This document shows, in pieces, positions 1-13,460 of a DNA stretch of 64,000 bases. The first letter of the stretch is position 1. Every line of letters starts with the position of its first letter. This DNA comes from Apiospora phragmitis (lineage: Eukaryota; Ascomycota; Sordariomycetes; Amphisphaeriales; Apiosporaceae): positions 6,262,001 to 6,326,000 of the forward strand of contig JAQQWL010000011.1 in assembly GCA_038363925.1 (NCBI GenBank), given 5' to 3'. A model generated the notes under the pieces. That model had not been told where the DNA came from, ran no database searches, and saw only the letters and a list, made by a program, of their open reading frames with translations. Both the position numbers and the translations under genes were made by a program.

Positions 1-736
1 ATGTTGTTGTGGTGTGGTGTGCCGGCCACAAAGTCGTAGCCATATCCTTGGTCATTCTGCATCTTGTCCGTCTGCAGCTTCGGAGCAAGCCTTCTTCCCC
101 CCTTCCGCCTGGACGGCGGCGGGGTAGCTGTCTGAAGCTGTGTTTCCTGCAAGGCCCCACCCAGCCGAACCTTCTTGTACGAAGGCTCTTGGGTATCGGA
201 TGACTGCTCGTTGTCTATGCGGCCGTGTCCGATTGCGGGGGCCCGGGGGAAGACTGAAGTCTCCTGGCGGGGTCGACCGGCGGTAAGGATAGGCTCGGGT
301 TCGGAGAAAAGTGGTTGACATGGGAAGCTATTTCGACGGCGAGATCATCGGCAGAGAGCGGCCTCTTGTGGCCTGCAACTTGGTGGTAGGGAGTCGTGAC
401 GGAGAAGTCGATAAATGGAGCCTGTGCACCTCTTAGATTGCCAGGTGTTGCATTGAAGACGGAATAGTCTTCGGCCAATAGAGGGGTCCAATTCGATGAC
501 GACGAAACTTCGAAAGATGGCTGGCAGGTCTTGGGTGTTTCAAAGACCGAACTTGGGAAAATAACAGTCGGCGGCGTTTGTTTCGGACTGGGAGGTTGAG
601 CGTTTGGATTACCAAAGCTGTGTGTCCAAAAGTGTGTGTTAGCACTAATAACTCGACTGGGACTGGGACTGAGAAAAGAGAGGCTGGAAACGGAGCCAGG
701 AGTGTCTTGCCTGGGCCTGGAAGGGTCTCCACTCAT
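1..736 (-). CDS. Unknown Ser/Pro-rich protein (3' end outside window)
   Basis: I do not recognise the family. Exons 320-736 and 1-263 are joined by a 56-nt intron (264-319, GTCAAC...CCAG); removing it puts a Lys/Arg-rich stretch in frame after residue 139. I start at 736 (MSGDPSRPRQ) rather than at the in-frame 784 Met because the first 16 residues of the longer reading look like leader. The visible 227 residues are low-complexity Ser/Thr/Pro-rich with several S/TP sites, then NWTPLLAEDYSVFNATPGNL, then a basic patch (KKVRLGG, SRRKGGRRLAPK). No membrane segment or enzyme motif is seen. This could be a nuclear regulator with CDK-type sites, but that is inference only. The intron boundary is plausible but has a weak donor. 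Confidence 0.6.
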
Positions 737-3700
737 AGCAAGACTGATCGGATGACTCAACACGCTGACAAGCTCATAGCACACAACGATTCAAGATAAT
801 TTGTTGGTTTCGCTCCCGTAAACAGTTGTCTCTCCAAGATTCGATTATGCCTTGTCGCAGATTGCAATGCCCCGAATTTGCGAAAGTGGTGGGTGCGGTG
901 ATGGTGTCTGTCTGATAAGCAGGCGGCAAGACAGTTGATAGACACAATAGTAGGGGTGGGAAAGACAGCTAAAGACAGGCGTAGTAAGACGTTTGGGGTA
1001 TGTTGTATAAGTAGGATGGCAGTGGTCTGTCTTGCTGCTGCTGGTCGAAGATGGCGTCCAAGAAAGTCCAGAGAACAGCCACCGTTCTTTAAGATACGGG
1101 ATTCTGCATTCGTACAAAGTCTGTTCAGCGCACGAAGGAGAGGAAGAGAGAGAATGAGAGAGAGTCTGAGGGCCGTCTGCCGGTCTCTGTATATGCTCAA
1201 TCAAATTCGTGAAGCGCCCAAAAGATGAGCGACTGGTGGTGGGAGTTAATATTGATCAGATACACTGGAATGGAACTCAAACGTCAGTTAGCGGTTCCTG
1301 CCTTCATTGCATAGTACATACATACATGCCCATTCAGGAGGCGCAAATGCTAACCGGCTAATTCAGAAAAAAGGAAGAATCATCAGATCTCATTAGTCCT
1401 TAATGTAGTAGCTTGCTTCTCTTCCTTCTCGCTTTTCTTTTTGAACAAGAGCCGCTCCAAACAGACTTGTGTCGTCAGAAGGTCGACGCCCACCAGCTAA
1501 TGGCTGTTAGTCGCGAGGAAAGACAAACGTTAACGTTGGACGGTTGCGAGTGCTAAGGATGTCTTCCGGTAGCTCTTCCTTTGGACCCGCCTATGCCTAG
1601 ATAGATAGATCCCCACGAAAAAGGCTGGGGTTTGCAAAGCTGATCTGCTGCAGGGAAGGGATGAAATCAATATGGACAAGACGGTGCTTTGCTTTGCTTT
1701 GTTTTTCTCCTCTTCGCAGAGGAGGGGTAATCGTAGAATTAGGAATGTCTTGACATATACTTCCTTCGGGGAGCAGAAGAGAAGAGAAAGGGAATCAGTC
1801 AAGAGCTGCATAAGGCTGCGAGACAGACAGGCAGACTTTGTAGATAAACGGGAGATACAAGTCAAGCAAAGCTGGACAGGCGGCGCGTAGAGGTGAGATC
1901 AATGAACAATTAACCCATGCAATGCAATGCAATTCAGTGTTCACGGCAGCATTGAGAGGTAGGTAAAGATACAAGGAGGTACGTATCCGTATCTGGTATC
2001 TACCTACCTACATACATAACCGGCTTGATAATACTCCCCCCCGGCACGCAAGGGTACCCTATCGCCGAACCGGGCACGTGAGTCCTGCCGAGGGCCTACT
2101 TTTCAACGTTGTTGGCTTGCTTATAACGAAGTTGCTGTTAGCAACCAAAAAAGAAAACGTCTTTCTAGAGAATCCTTCGGCATCTTCAGGACCGTCTTTG
2201 GCCTATCATATAAGGCAAATCCGCCGGCACTGTGAACTGCGGACCTCGATGGTTGACTGGTATTTTGGCCGTTACGAGCCAGCAATGGGGAACGGCTCCA
2301 TTCAACTACCAAGCGGATGGGTGGGTAGAAGCTACAAACTACGCTTACGTTCCGCTTACAGAGATGATATTCCGCCCGGTAAGAATCCGTTGCGGCCACT
2401 GGAAGAGGGGGATTTATCATGGCTGCAGCAGCAAATGAGAAGAGAGTCGATCAATCGACAGGCAACGGGCATTTGTGGTTCTTTCCACCGCGACATAATG
2501 TCCGACCTTGTCCACGCTAATTAGAGCTCTCGCCGGGTCTGCCAGTACATATTCGGCTCTGGATATATATCACAATGTAACAAGGAGAGAAAGAATGAGA
2601 TCTCTCTCCTATCAAATATCATATGGTCTCAGACGGAAACCCAATGCAATGACTCAAATCGACATACGATGAGCCCCACTGATCCAGGAACAAGGTGGAC
2701 AAGACGATGGCAGCTAATGTAAGGCCGACGCTCTAGTCTCTTCGGGTGTCCAGTGAGAGGTCGTGGTTGGGTAAAACACCGCACGCAATCCCGAGAATCC
2801 GGGAACGACTGACAACTGAGCGGATTAGAGGACTCTCTTCTGGCCTAGGCAGCTAATTGTCTTGGTCGCCGAAAGCACTGGCGTGCGGGCGACTGCGGAA
2901 TAGTGCAGTATATTTACCTTTTCTAGGTTATTGTCGCCTATAGAACCAGTTGTAGAGTTTGGCATAGGCGAGTATACTGAAGACGTTTAATGGTACATAC
3001 CTACCTACCCAAAGACATAGATGCCTTCGACAGGCAGCCCCTTTCACGAACAACCACGATGACGTTATGATGGGGAACTGCAATTCTACTGGACCAGGCT
3101 GTCTTGAATCTTGACGTTCTTTTCCAGCGAATCGGTGCTGCGTCAATCGCTAGTTGGCTGCACCATCCGATGGAGGCAATGCAGGAGCTGCAGGAGAGTT
3201 GTGTGGAGGAGGAAGTATTGATGGATTAATGGATTGTACCTACATGCCTCCTCCAGCTGCAGCGGCTACATAAAGCTGGAGCTGATCCCTCACTCGCCTG
3301 GGGCCGCTTTCGCGCCAGTCAAGGCTTGCATGCATGCGGCGGTTTTTTCTTTCTTTCTGCCTCAACAAGCGCTGGTCTGCTGCGAGCGAGTGGCTCTCGT
3401 CCGCTTCGTTGCGCTCAATCTTCTCCTGCAGACGAGGAACCACTTTCTGACGATGCATGTAGCAGGCAGTGCCTGCGTTGCGCAGGAACAGGAACTAGGA
3501 CTACTACGACATCGACTACTAGGGAACTCGCGATCCTCTACTTACTTACGCAATACGACATGAGTCAATGGCAGCTAGGCGGCATATCGTAATCTCCAAG
3601 TTGACTAGAGTTGCACTCTTTAACTTTTGTCTTCGGCAATATGCTGCACGCACCATACGATAAACATGTATGTCTGATAACATGCATCGCCTCTCGATGC

Positions 3701-5774
3701 TGGCCACTGACTAGGCATACGAGGAAGTAAAGACGCCTTCGAGTGTCCACTAACCTTTGCTCTTGGGGTGCAGCTTTGGATACACGCCTCGAAGCTTCAT
3801 CAGATCGTTTGCAATCAATCGCCGAATCTAAAGGTGCATGTAGGTACCTAGTCAGTCAGGCACATGGAAAACGTGTGCGAACCACGCTGAGCTGTTAAAG
3901 CTGCATACATGCGACATGCGATGCACTTACTGTCCCTAGTGCCGGCGGCTTCTCTGTGTCCTGTACCTCATCAAATGGCGACATTCAAATGTTGTGTTAC
4001 AATACCGATGGAATTCCCAGGCAATGCTTATCCATCCGCCCCGTGGACGCAACGTCGTCGTCGCCCACAGAGGGATGGTGACGTCGCCTTGGAGGTGGTC
4101 GGTCACTCTGTGTATTTTCTTCTAGGGTACTCCGTACTCATGTCAGCCTGCAGCCGCCCCCTGCCGCGGCGTTCGCTTAGCCGTGTGTGGTCTTTGGTGC
4201 CTGACGGCTATTTGCATGCAATACAAGCGTATCCTGGGTCAATCTAATTTCGGATGTTCTCCCTGGTAGCCACCAGCTTGCATCTCCGTGCCTGGGCGCA
4301 CGAGGTATATCAAATGGCTGCGCTGTCTTGGATCTTAAACTGACCGCCTTTGCTGGTTCACGTCCGTGGGCGTGCCAGAAGAAAGCAGCAGCAGCAGCTT
4401 CAGCTTGGGTTTGTTCGAACGGGCGACAGAAGGGTCATACATGGCGAGTACAAGAGGATTCCAAAAAGGGGGGTAAGAAGGACTAATTGAGAATGTGGTT
4501 GACGGATTGGATCGATTGGCTGTCGGATGTCGAATTTCCAATTGGTAAAGGTCATTGGCCACTGGAAGCCGAAGAAGCATGGATTGGATGCTACCGTAGA
4601 TACTATTCTTCCCCTCACCCCCATTCGAGCTTGCCCATTGGTTAACCACTTGCAACGTTCCCAAATGGGTTCTATTAAACCTCCGCATTCTTCAGTTGCC
4701 GCTTGTTTCCGAGGGGAAGGATGGCCAGGTCTACTAGCAAACCCAGGAGATAAACGCTGGCGCCTGCCACGTTGTGCCATCAATTAGAGTAGACACGAAG
4801 AACAACGGTTTCCTGCTTATTAAAGCCCTTGATCTCGATTGTTTCGGCTTCTCGCGCGCAGACTACGAGATCGCCATGGCGTCCAAGTACATACGAAGCA
4901 AACCAAGCCACTCAGGACTACCAATCCCAAACCTCCATTAACCATCTCACTGAAGGGTGGCTGGCGGGCTGGCCAAGTATCTAGAACTCGCATGAATATA
5001 GGAAATTGCGTTGCCGTATAGGGATGTGCCCGTCTGACGTTGTCATTGTGAGAGCGGACTCTTCACATCTCGCCATCGAAGGCCACCATGGAATGACTAT
5101 GATTTGAGAATTCGAATGGCATATGCTCTGTATGGCACGTCACCCATCACCATGCATTGCCATTAATGATTGGCCGTGCGATGCCCGATAGAGCCACCAC
5201 ATCAACTTCCACGGGCTTCGATTATCTTTCTAGAACTACACAAGCGTAAATCTAGTATGTATAATCGCAACGAAGTGAAACCTTTCGAAATCATTAAATT
5301 TGCTTTTTCATCCGTTGAGAGATATGGTATTAAGTGGGTTCAGTTAGCTGCCGAGTAAAAAGAACCGTCTTTTCGACCGGCTCTCTTCCATCCTCCGCTG
5401 TCGGCTCTCCATTGGTATGTTATATACCTACGCAGGAGGTTGCTTTCCATGTAGGTGAAAGCCATGTATTTTATTGTTTGGTGACATCACTTCCGTGAGC
5501 CAGAGCCTACAAGGAAGAAGACAGCATGGGCTAGCAGATCAACTGTACGTGCTTATGTTGTGCCCGAAAAGGGGTATGCATGACCACTGAAACTCTTTGC
5601 CACAGTTTCCATCGATCCTAGCGCATCGAAGTGATCCCAAATACGCTTGGGAACCATCTGTTTCTTGGTTCCATCTCCTAGTCATACAAGTATTGACTGG
5701 TGGGTGTATCAAGAGGATCAAATGAAAAGAGAAATTGACTGGCTAAATTATTATAAAATCTAAGAAACTACACT
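737..5774. other. Gene-free stretch, about 5.0 kb
   Basis: No reading frame here has recognisable domains or exon-like continuity; all are short and overlap each other in several frames. The sequence is not AT-biased, so it is not RIP debris. It contains short simple repeats such as AATGCA near 1918 and TACC/TACA near 2000, and runs of CT-rich sequence just upstream of the gene at 736, consistent with a long promoter or 5' leader. Confidence 0.5.
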
Positions 5775-7377
5775 CTAATACCTAGTACACACAGTCGTCG
5801 TGCCGTGCCCCGACCTGTCGGATTCTGACTCGGACGAGGCCTTCTTATCGTCGTCCTTGGTCATGTCTATACTACTGAACCCGGCCGACGTCGGCGTTGA
5901 CGCCGAGGCGAACGACACATTCCCATGGCCATCTGTCTGCTTGCCGTCGCTGTCGCCGATGTGCTCCGTCTTCACGTAGACCTCGTGCTGCTGGTAGATC
6001 TTGAGCGGGATGGGCAGGTCGAGGCCGTCGTCGTGGAAGATCTGCTCTTGGCTCTCGGAGCGCGTGATGCGGCGCTCGGTGCTCGAGATATGGCTGCGGC
6101 CGTTGCCGTACCCCGACCGGGCGAACCGGGAGTTCGCGGCCTCGCTCGTGCGCGCGCCCGACGATTTGCCGTGGAAGGAGCGGAGGTTGAAGACGCGGCG
6201 GCACAGGGTCCAGGTCGAAGGCAGGTTGGTGACGATGATGGCGGTTGATGATTCGCGGATGTACCAGAACGTCCACTCGGAGCCAAAGGGCTGGTTGAAA
6301 CTGTAGTACTTATTCAGGACTGCGGCAAGAATCTGTTGGTCACAATATTATCAGCATCTACGCACAGAGCACCCCTAGGTGGGTCAACGAATGTTGATGC
6401 CTGGTTACTCACTGTGAATGTCCCCAAAGCGAAGACGCCGCAGAGGATCGCCTTCTTCTTGATAGGTAGCTGGGCTTGTACCAAAATAGGCATGGGGATC
6501 ATAATAATCATGAGATCCGACGATATGTTGAGGACCGCATTGGTGATCAAGTGGTTGGTGGCAGCCGAACATTGGATATTATCCGGGGGTACGGCCCAGT
6601 ACTGGTTGAATGGACGACACCAGACTCCGAAATAAAGGATCTCCATCACAACGAAGCCTAAGGCAGCATATGCGGCAGCAATCTTGACGGCAATATTCTG
6701 CTTCAAACTCATCCTGTTTGAACACTCTGTTAGAAAGAGCACCTAATGGTGTTAAGGGCAGGGGGAGTACTAACGTGAGACGGCTGTACATGATTAAGAG
6801 GCATGCTTTCATTAACCATACGGTCACGATCTGCATCTGCTCCACGACGAGAACCCTTCATAGTTAAAGTCAGTATCAACGCAGAATAAAAGGGAAAAGA
6901 TGCAATGGAACATCATGGGCGAAAGGGACAGTCGTACATTTTTGATCCATATTCTTTCTCGGCAATGCTTGCAGGCGTGAGAGGCGCAGTGTCATTCGGA
7001 TCGATGAGGTTACTGCTGGTGTTCGCAACGATATTGATGGCGGCTATAAGTATAGTATCCGTCACCTGGTGATGCATCAGTACAAGGCGAACCATCTCCC
7101 ACGTATATACGCGGCCAGCCCGGCTGAGCATAGGAGACTCCTTACCATAGATAGAAGCATGAGGCCATCGTCAACCTGGAGCTTTTTGAACGAGCCGTGA
7201 AGATCCCTCCTCGAAACACTTCCAATCCCGAAGGTCAGCAATCGTTTTTTCTTTATGAAAGGGCCATCCCCACGCAAGTGCAAAGAATATAAAATAATTA
7301 ACGTACATTCGAATGATGACAATTAGCCAGGTAATGGCATACCAGGTCCATGATTCAGCCGTGAGTGCAGTCAACAT
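5775..7377 (-). CDS. Fungal rhodopsin-domain (SAT4-type) integral membrane protein
   Basis: Six exons: 7307-7377, 7146-7218, 6938-7065, 6775-6855, 6413-6713, 5775-6332; introns of 88, 80, 82, 61 and 80 nt, all GT-AG and phase-consistent, give 403 aa. The N-terminal 280 residues hold about seven hydrophobic segments typical of the fungal rhodopsin-like domain, including RIVSRR after helix 1, VDDGLMLLSM, the SSNLIDP loop and CRPFNQYW with the Cys that usually pairs with a later Cys (CSAATNHLITNAVLN). The cytoplasmic tail of about 120 residues is Ser/Asp-rich. The family is predicted to lie in the plasma membrane and has been proposed to be receptor-like; no ligand or reaction is established. 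The lysine retinal site of true rhodopsins is not apparent. No partner gene lies within 5 kb on either side. Confidence 0.88.
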
Positions 7378-10300
7378 GTTTGGTGGTAAGTGGCCGGGTG
7401 CCGGTGCTGGTGCCTGTACAAGTTCCTGTTCCCTGGCCGTGCCTAGTAGCCAACCCGAGCGTGGCTGAAGGGTTGCAATCGGTGGACGGAGATCATCAGA
7501 TGTTCACAACAAGTTGGATTTGTGTTTGTCTCTAAGGTTCGGGGAGGGGACGGAGCCGATATGTATAGAGTAGGGCCTCCCAGATCGGCGGTAGCGGAAT
7601 GGGTAGGGTGATATGTAGATAAGCTTGTGGGCTGATGGAGGGGGCCTGGAAACGATAAGGAAGCCAGGATCTAGGCCTAACATCGAATACTACAGGTCTG
7701 ATGCAGTTTACAAGAGCCAAGTAGTACCGGGCTCGCTACCTTCACAAAGGATATATTCCCGGGTCAAGGCATGGTGCCTGAGGGTTTGTCCCGAACGGGA
7801 TAACCCTCGCCCGATGTTTATCTTCCGGCTTGACGATGCTCTCTAACTGGCCGATGAAGCTGGCTGACAAGAGAAACCGTCCCTCTTAGCCAACCTATTA
7901 CTATGGCCGGAATACATAGACAACAGGGAGCGCTCCACCTTGGCAGCAACTAAAGTAGTAGCTAACGACAGCGAGGCTAGCATGATTTGAGCTGAGGTCT
8001 GCTTCTCGGATCAGAGACCGGTATGGGAGAAGCGTGGACATTTTGAGGGAGATAGTTCGGAGCTTCACATATTGGAAAAGAAGAGGTCCACCAGAAAGCC
8101 AGTTTGATCGTCAGGGGGGTTCGACTTTGGAGTAGGTAGTTGTGGTAGTGGCATTGTTGGAACCTGGGAGCTGGCAATTTTCTCCCCCAAAATAGAGTTT
8201 ACTGGGGTTCCGAAATGTTGCAAGCAGTCCGAGCGGATTGCACCCCCAGATTTCAGCCTGAACCTGCACCTGCACCTGCTTCGGCATTTCTATACCTTCT
8301 TGTCTTCCCATCTTCATGCGAGTGTGCCATGTAAGGGTCTGTAACCGACAGAGGCAGGGCAGGTGGTCGCATGTGAGTCTCAGGTGCTGCATTGCAACTC
8401 TCTAGATGGGTGTTTTTCGATTGCGTCAATAGCTCCTGGCCGATTGTATGTAATCGACACGTCAAGTACATACTTACTTACTGTATGCCGTTTCTGGACG
8501 CCGATGAATGGAGCACTTGAGGATCCGCGCTGTCAGCTCCGAGATGATCCCGTGGCAGAAGAGGTAGCGCCTGCGAAAACTGGGCCACTAACGTTGGTCG
8601 GCGGAGAACACTACTCGCTTGTTTTCATATTGCTCAACAGCTCAGTAGTAGGCCTGTTTCACTGGCTGAGAAGCCTTCGCTGCACCCATTCAAGTTAAGA
8701 TGAAGACTTCACAGAACAGCTGAGAGCCCAGCGCCCAGGCGCCGCCGTTGCTGGGAGTAAGACAAAATGGGAAAGTCCAACAGCAGCCCGAGGGCGGCAT
8801 TCGCATACCTTGGTCGTGAAGAATGCGCGGTAAGAAGCACACGAGACATCTGGGATTGAACTTCTTCTCGTCCTGGGATGGAAGTTTAGTGGTACTGTAA
8901 TCATGACGCCAACTTTCGTCTCTGGATCTCAACCCACGAAAATCGAGGAAAAGGCCGACCCAGACCCCATTGTCGTCGCGCCCCAGCGCTCGTGTCAGTA
9001 GAGGACACACGCCACACGTCCTCGCTGCTCGTCCCATGCTACATACCTTCTGGCCCAGAGTAGCTCCAGTCCGGTCCCGATGCTCAGCCCTCTCTTGTGC
9101 TCTCCGGGCTGCTCTGGGGTTGGGGTCTGGACTGACCAAGGGTGGACCTCGACCCATGGGGACTAGAGGTGCCCGAGTCAATGGGAGTCCCCACCACTTG
9201 CTGTCCGGCGAGACGGTAACGAGTAACCGGGCATCATGACGAAAATAAAAGACCAGTAGGCTATCCGATCGATAGTCACGGGCAGGACAAGGTGATATCA
9301 CTAGCCCACATGACGGTCCGAATACACGACTTCATACAGATGAGGGACACCTGGGCCCCTTCATCGTGACCCTCAGTTGCCCACACAATATCTTGGGTCA
9401 GACGGGGCACGCCTGGAGTAGCCAACATGAGCCCACTCACAGATGCGATGGCCTTTACCGTTCCTCATGGCAACATTTGCCTGTCGCTGGACGACTGGCG
9501 CAACGATAATCATCTACTGTCCGCGGCAGCCAAAAGGACTCGTGCTATCTGACATCTTTTGGGGTCTTCAAGGCGGGCCATACTACGAAGCCGCGGTCAG
9601 CCACCATGCAAATGCCCCCAGAAGAGCGATCTCGGAATCACATTGTTGCGACGGCCACACAGCCAGCAGTGTCAAATATCTTCTACGCCAAGCCGGGAAA
9701 AGGTCGCTATGGTTTCCTGATATATCCTAGCTATCATTGATGGCCGGGCATGCACCCGATGGGCTATCTATGGTTATCGATCCTAGTGCGGACTAAGCCA
9801 GGGCTAGACAGCCGAGCATTCCCTCGACGAGATGGCGCAATAGTACTAGAGCTGTTCTCCCAAGCACTCTCCCTGGCACGTAGGCTTCTCGAACTATTGT
9901 AAGGCTTATCAGGATCGGATGATGATGGCTCGATTCTTCTATCTTACGCCAGCCACAGAAGCAATAGTCTTCTTGGATTCCTGTAATCTCTAGACGCGGT
10001 TGTATCAAGCTTGGATATACATGTAACGGTCTGTTCCAATCAACTTCACAAGGCCAGCATCTGCTCAGGTCTCGCTGGGTGACGAATTGCTTCCTGGGGT
10101 TTCCTTTGCTGCACATATCATCCGGCACAAAGTCGAGTTGAACTCCGGATTGTTGTCGGGTGAGGAGGGAACAAGTGCCCTTGATATGAAGGAAAGCCTC
10201 TGATTACGATTTTGCGTAACTTACCACTGAAGGAGACATGACACTGCTTGAGCCCAACCCCTATATCCATCATCTCTGGTCCCTCGTTTTGGATCACTTG

Positions 10301-13300
10301 CAGCCGGGGGTCTGAGGCATGCTATGCCCCATCCTCCTATGACGAACAGCTACATGACGACATCTGGAAATTGCACATAGGATTGGCTCAGACGTTCCTG
10401 GCTTACCAAGACAGCAACTCCAAGAAACGTCCAAGCGTACTACTGGTACAAGCCGGCCAGCTAATTGTTAATAGCGTAGGGGGGAGCTCAACCCAGGACT
10501 ATGGACAGGCCCGGCGAAAACCTCCGCGGTAACCAGAAAAGGAATTGAGGGCCGGCACCATTGCCGCCAGTCGGCAGTGGCATTTCGATGCCGAGCAGAA
10601 GATAAGGATGAGCCTAGCACTCCCTTGGTATCACCGCTCGCTCCTATACTATCTTTCTTTTCCATCTGACGCCTACGACTCTTTGCCACAGACCTGGCTG
10701 AACCAGGCACCCGTGCTCCGGTTCCGTGTCAACAGAAGACTGTTCGAGAAGCATCCCGCAAGGTCTCCTCCATAAGACCCTCGATCGGACAGTCTACTCG
10801 ACGTTCGCCTTTGCCTTTGCCAACGACATCGAGAACAACACTGCATCTTGCTATAGATATAAAGAGGATAGCGCGGCCATGCACCACACCACATGCCCTC
10901 ACGTTTGGGTCCCGATCCCGCGAATATGACAGAATGAACATATCGGGCTGACCCCTGTGTTGCTCTGGCATGATCGACGATAGCCCAAATCTGTCCAAAG
11001 CAAGATCAAAGCAGAAATAGTGGCAGCATGCAGACCCCTACTCATACGAGCATGGCGCACCTTATGATATCCGTATGCCCACCCGGACCTTAGTGCAGTA
11101 TCGATCACTCGCCGCGGTCGGCACCCTAATAGCCTCGAACGGCATACCGATAATGAAAGAAGAAGCAGTGGGCCTAGGTCGATGTACTGCCTCATGTTAC
11201 TTGATCTCGAGAGGCACGAGTCGCCATCACCATCAGCTCATCCAATTTAACAGATGTGCCAGACAATGTTCATGCGCGTAACCGCCGTTCGTGCGGATCA
11301 CTCGTCACTCGGGACGAACCACATTAGAACGGGCGATCGATATGATACGTACATCTTGTTATTAGGGGGATCAATCCAGGATTCGCGGTGCGGCGATGCG
11401 CATAGTCACACTGATAAATAATGCAGCCGCTTCGACTTATAGGGCTGCATGGCAAGAACAGGTCTCATCTCGGGCACGGTGGTAACACCTTTCGGCTGTT
11501 CATCCGATCTCCGTTGCTTGCCAACACGAGTTCACTTTGATAACCATCTGCACGATGCCTGCACGCTCATTTAAAGCAAGCTGACTATGGTCATATATCT
11601 ATCGGTATCTAACTCCCCCCCCTTTGTGGCCAGGGAGGGATGGAGATGAGATATTACAGGTGCATCTGGCCTGGGCAAGCAAAGCATCGGGGTTACATTG
11701 GAGAGGTGGGAGGAAAATGACATGTACACAAGTACACATAAGGTAGTATCCGACCTACATATGTTGTACGACATCACGCTCAACTTTTCCAACTGCTCCT
11801 TTTCTCCTTTGGACAATTAAAATCTACCTTTTCCGCCGAAGTACCTTTATATATATATACCTTGCCGCTAAGCCCCCGGGCTCTGATGCAAGGTACCGAA
11901 TTAGAGTTGCATCGGACGGGCAGGCGTTTCTTGTCTTTCATGCATTACATCAGATACGGCAGAAACAACCAGCCGAGGGAAAAAAAAGGTGGGATGGCGG
12001 AACATTCCAAAACGTCCCACCCCTCACTCCCTCCTACAAAGCCCCTGAGGCGCAGTTACAGACTTGTTCAAACCTCTGGTGCTCAGCCTGTTGCCTTGAA
12101 CTCTACAGATCGTGAATAAGGGCGAGGAAGGGAGATGAAGTATTGATGATTTAAGACTGTACGTTAGGGACGAAAAGTCGCGATAATATAACGGCCACAG
12201 AGCGCCCCATCCAAGAAAAGCTGGCAGTTGCGGGTCTCGGGACTTTCTTGTTTCGGAGGTTTTGCTGAGGGTTTTCCCCTTTTACCGTGTCTGCATGATC
12301 TGCGCGAGGGTTTGAGGACTGGGAGTCGAGTCGATAACCTAGGAAACATCGGCTCCCTCTCTCTCACACCCCAGGAGTTCCGCACAGTAAGACCCTACCA
12401 CCTAGAGACAGCTGTCGAGTTCAGCTCACACCAAGTCACTCGGCAGAACAAGACCAGTTCTGGAGTCGGAATAATCTATCATCACAAGTAGGCAGGCAGA
12501 CAGGCAGGCACAAATGTAGATGGTGTTTAGAGAACTGATAATTCATCCGTCGTGATCCAAGTCAGGCCGAGCTGCTTGAAACCGCGAAGTTGCTTAAACC
12601 CGTCGTTTGTCCCATTCCCATGCTTATCCGTCCCAGTCAGTCCTCAGCAGACCCAGTCTGGGACTGTTTCGTATCAGCCTTTCTTCGTTCCATCGCCAGC
12701 GGTTTCGTCTGGCGCGGCGGGCCAAGCCCGTCGTAGTTTTCCTCCTCTTCCTCTTCCTTTTTTCCCCCGCCGGCTCCCCCAAATCGTCAAAAAAGGGGTA
12801 TCAGGTATTTAACTATCTACGATTAAGAGAGAGAAAAACGTTTGCGCGCTGTGCGTATATGGACAAGCGAAGAAGAAACGATCCAGAGTATAAAGAAAAA
12901 GGGAAAACATATAGGAAAAGGGGAAGACCCCTAAAAGCAATTGGTGTGTTGTGTGATTTGTTTGTTGATTTTCTTCGAGGGTGGCTCGGCCTAATAGTCA
13001 TCATAGTGAAGCCGGCCACATATTAGACATTCCTCCTCTTCCTCTTAGTCCTTCGGCGCCAATGCCGGTTCCAGTCCGCGACTTCTATAGTGAGAAGACG
13101 CCATCCACCAGGGGGTTCGCAAACTATTCGCCATGGTATCGTGTCCAGCCCGTCCCGGTTTCGTGTGTTCGTATATGTGTGAGATAAACAAAATAGACTA
13201 TATGAGATGAAATATGGTAGAAGGATGTCTTGCAGTGTTGAGAAATATTGCTTGGGGGAGATGGGCACGGCGAATGCCACCAAGGTGGTTCCGTACGACC

Positions 13301-13460
13301 AACACAGCCCTCGAAAATGCCAGTCTATAGTTTCCTTCCCAGGGTCATCAAATCGTTGAAGCAACTTCAAGGAAAAGGTCTTCGTAAAGCATCTAGTTTG
13401 CGCTAACGTAAATAGAAAAGAGAAGATCGTGCCAAGAGATTGCGGTCGTCTGATCTGGCT
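7378..13460. other. Gene-free stretch, about 6.1 kb
   Basis: I find no supported gene. Reading frames up to 203 codons (for example 8690-9301 minus) lack domain sense and have no splice-linked continuation. The 3' part near 12.5-13.4 kb is CT/GA-rich with an AGGCAGGCAGACAGGCAGG simple repeat near 12491 and may be the long 3' UTR of the Rua1-like gene. Base composition is ordinary, without RIP bias. Confidence 0.45.

Noticed and set aside
2078..2524. 148-codon plus-strand frame
   Set aside because: No domain sense, competing frames on both strands, no splice-linked exon.
8690..9301. 203-codon minus-strand frame
   Set aside because: Arg/Pro/Cys-rich mixed composition with no motif; the opposite strand is also open over part of it; likely chance.
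9793..10128. 111-codon minus-strand frame with CFCGW-type residues
   Set aside because: Only isolated Cys residues; no family pattern and no continuation.
10248..10929. Consecutive plus-strand frames resembling a degraded gene
   Set aside because: I could not join them by plausible introns or match any family.
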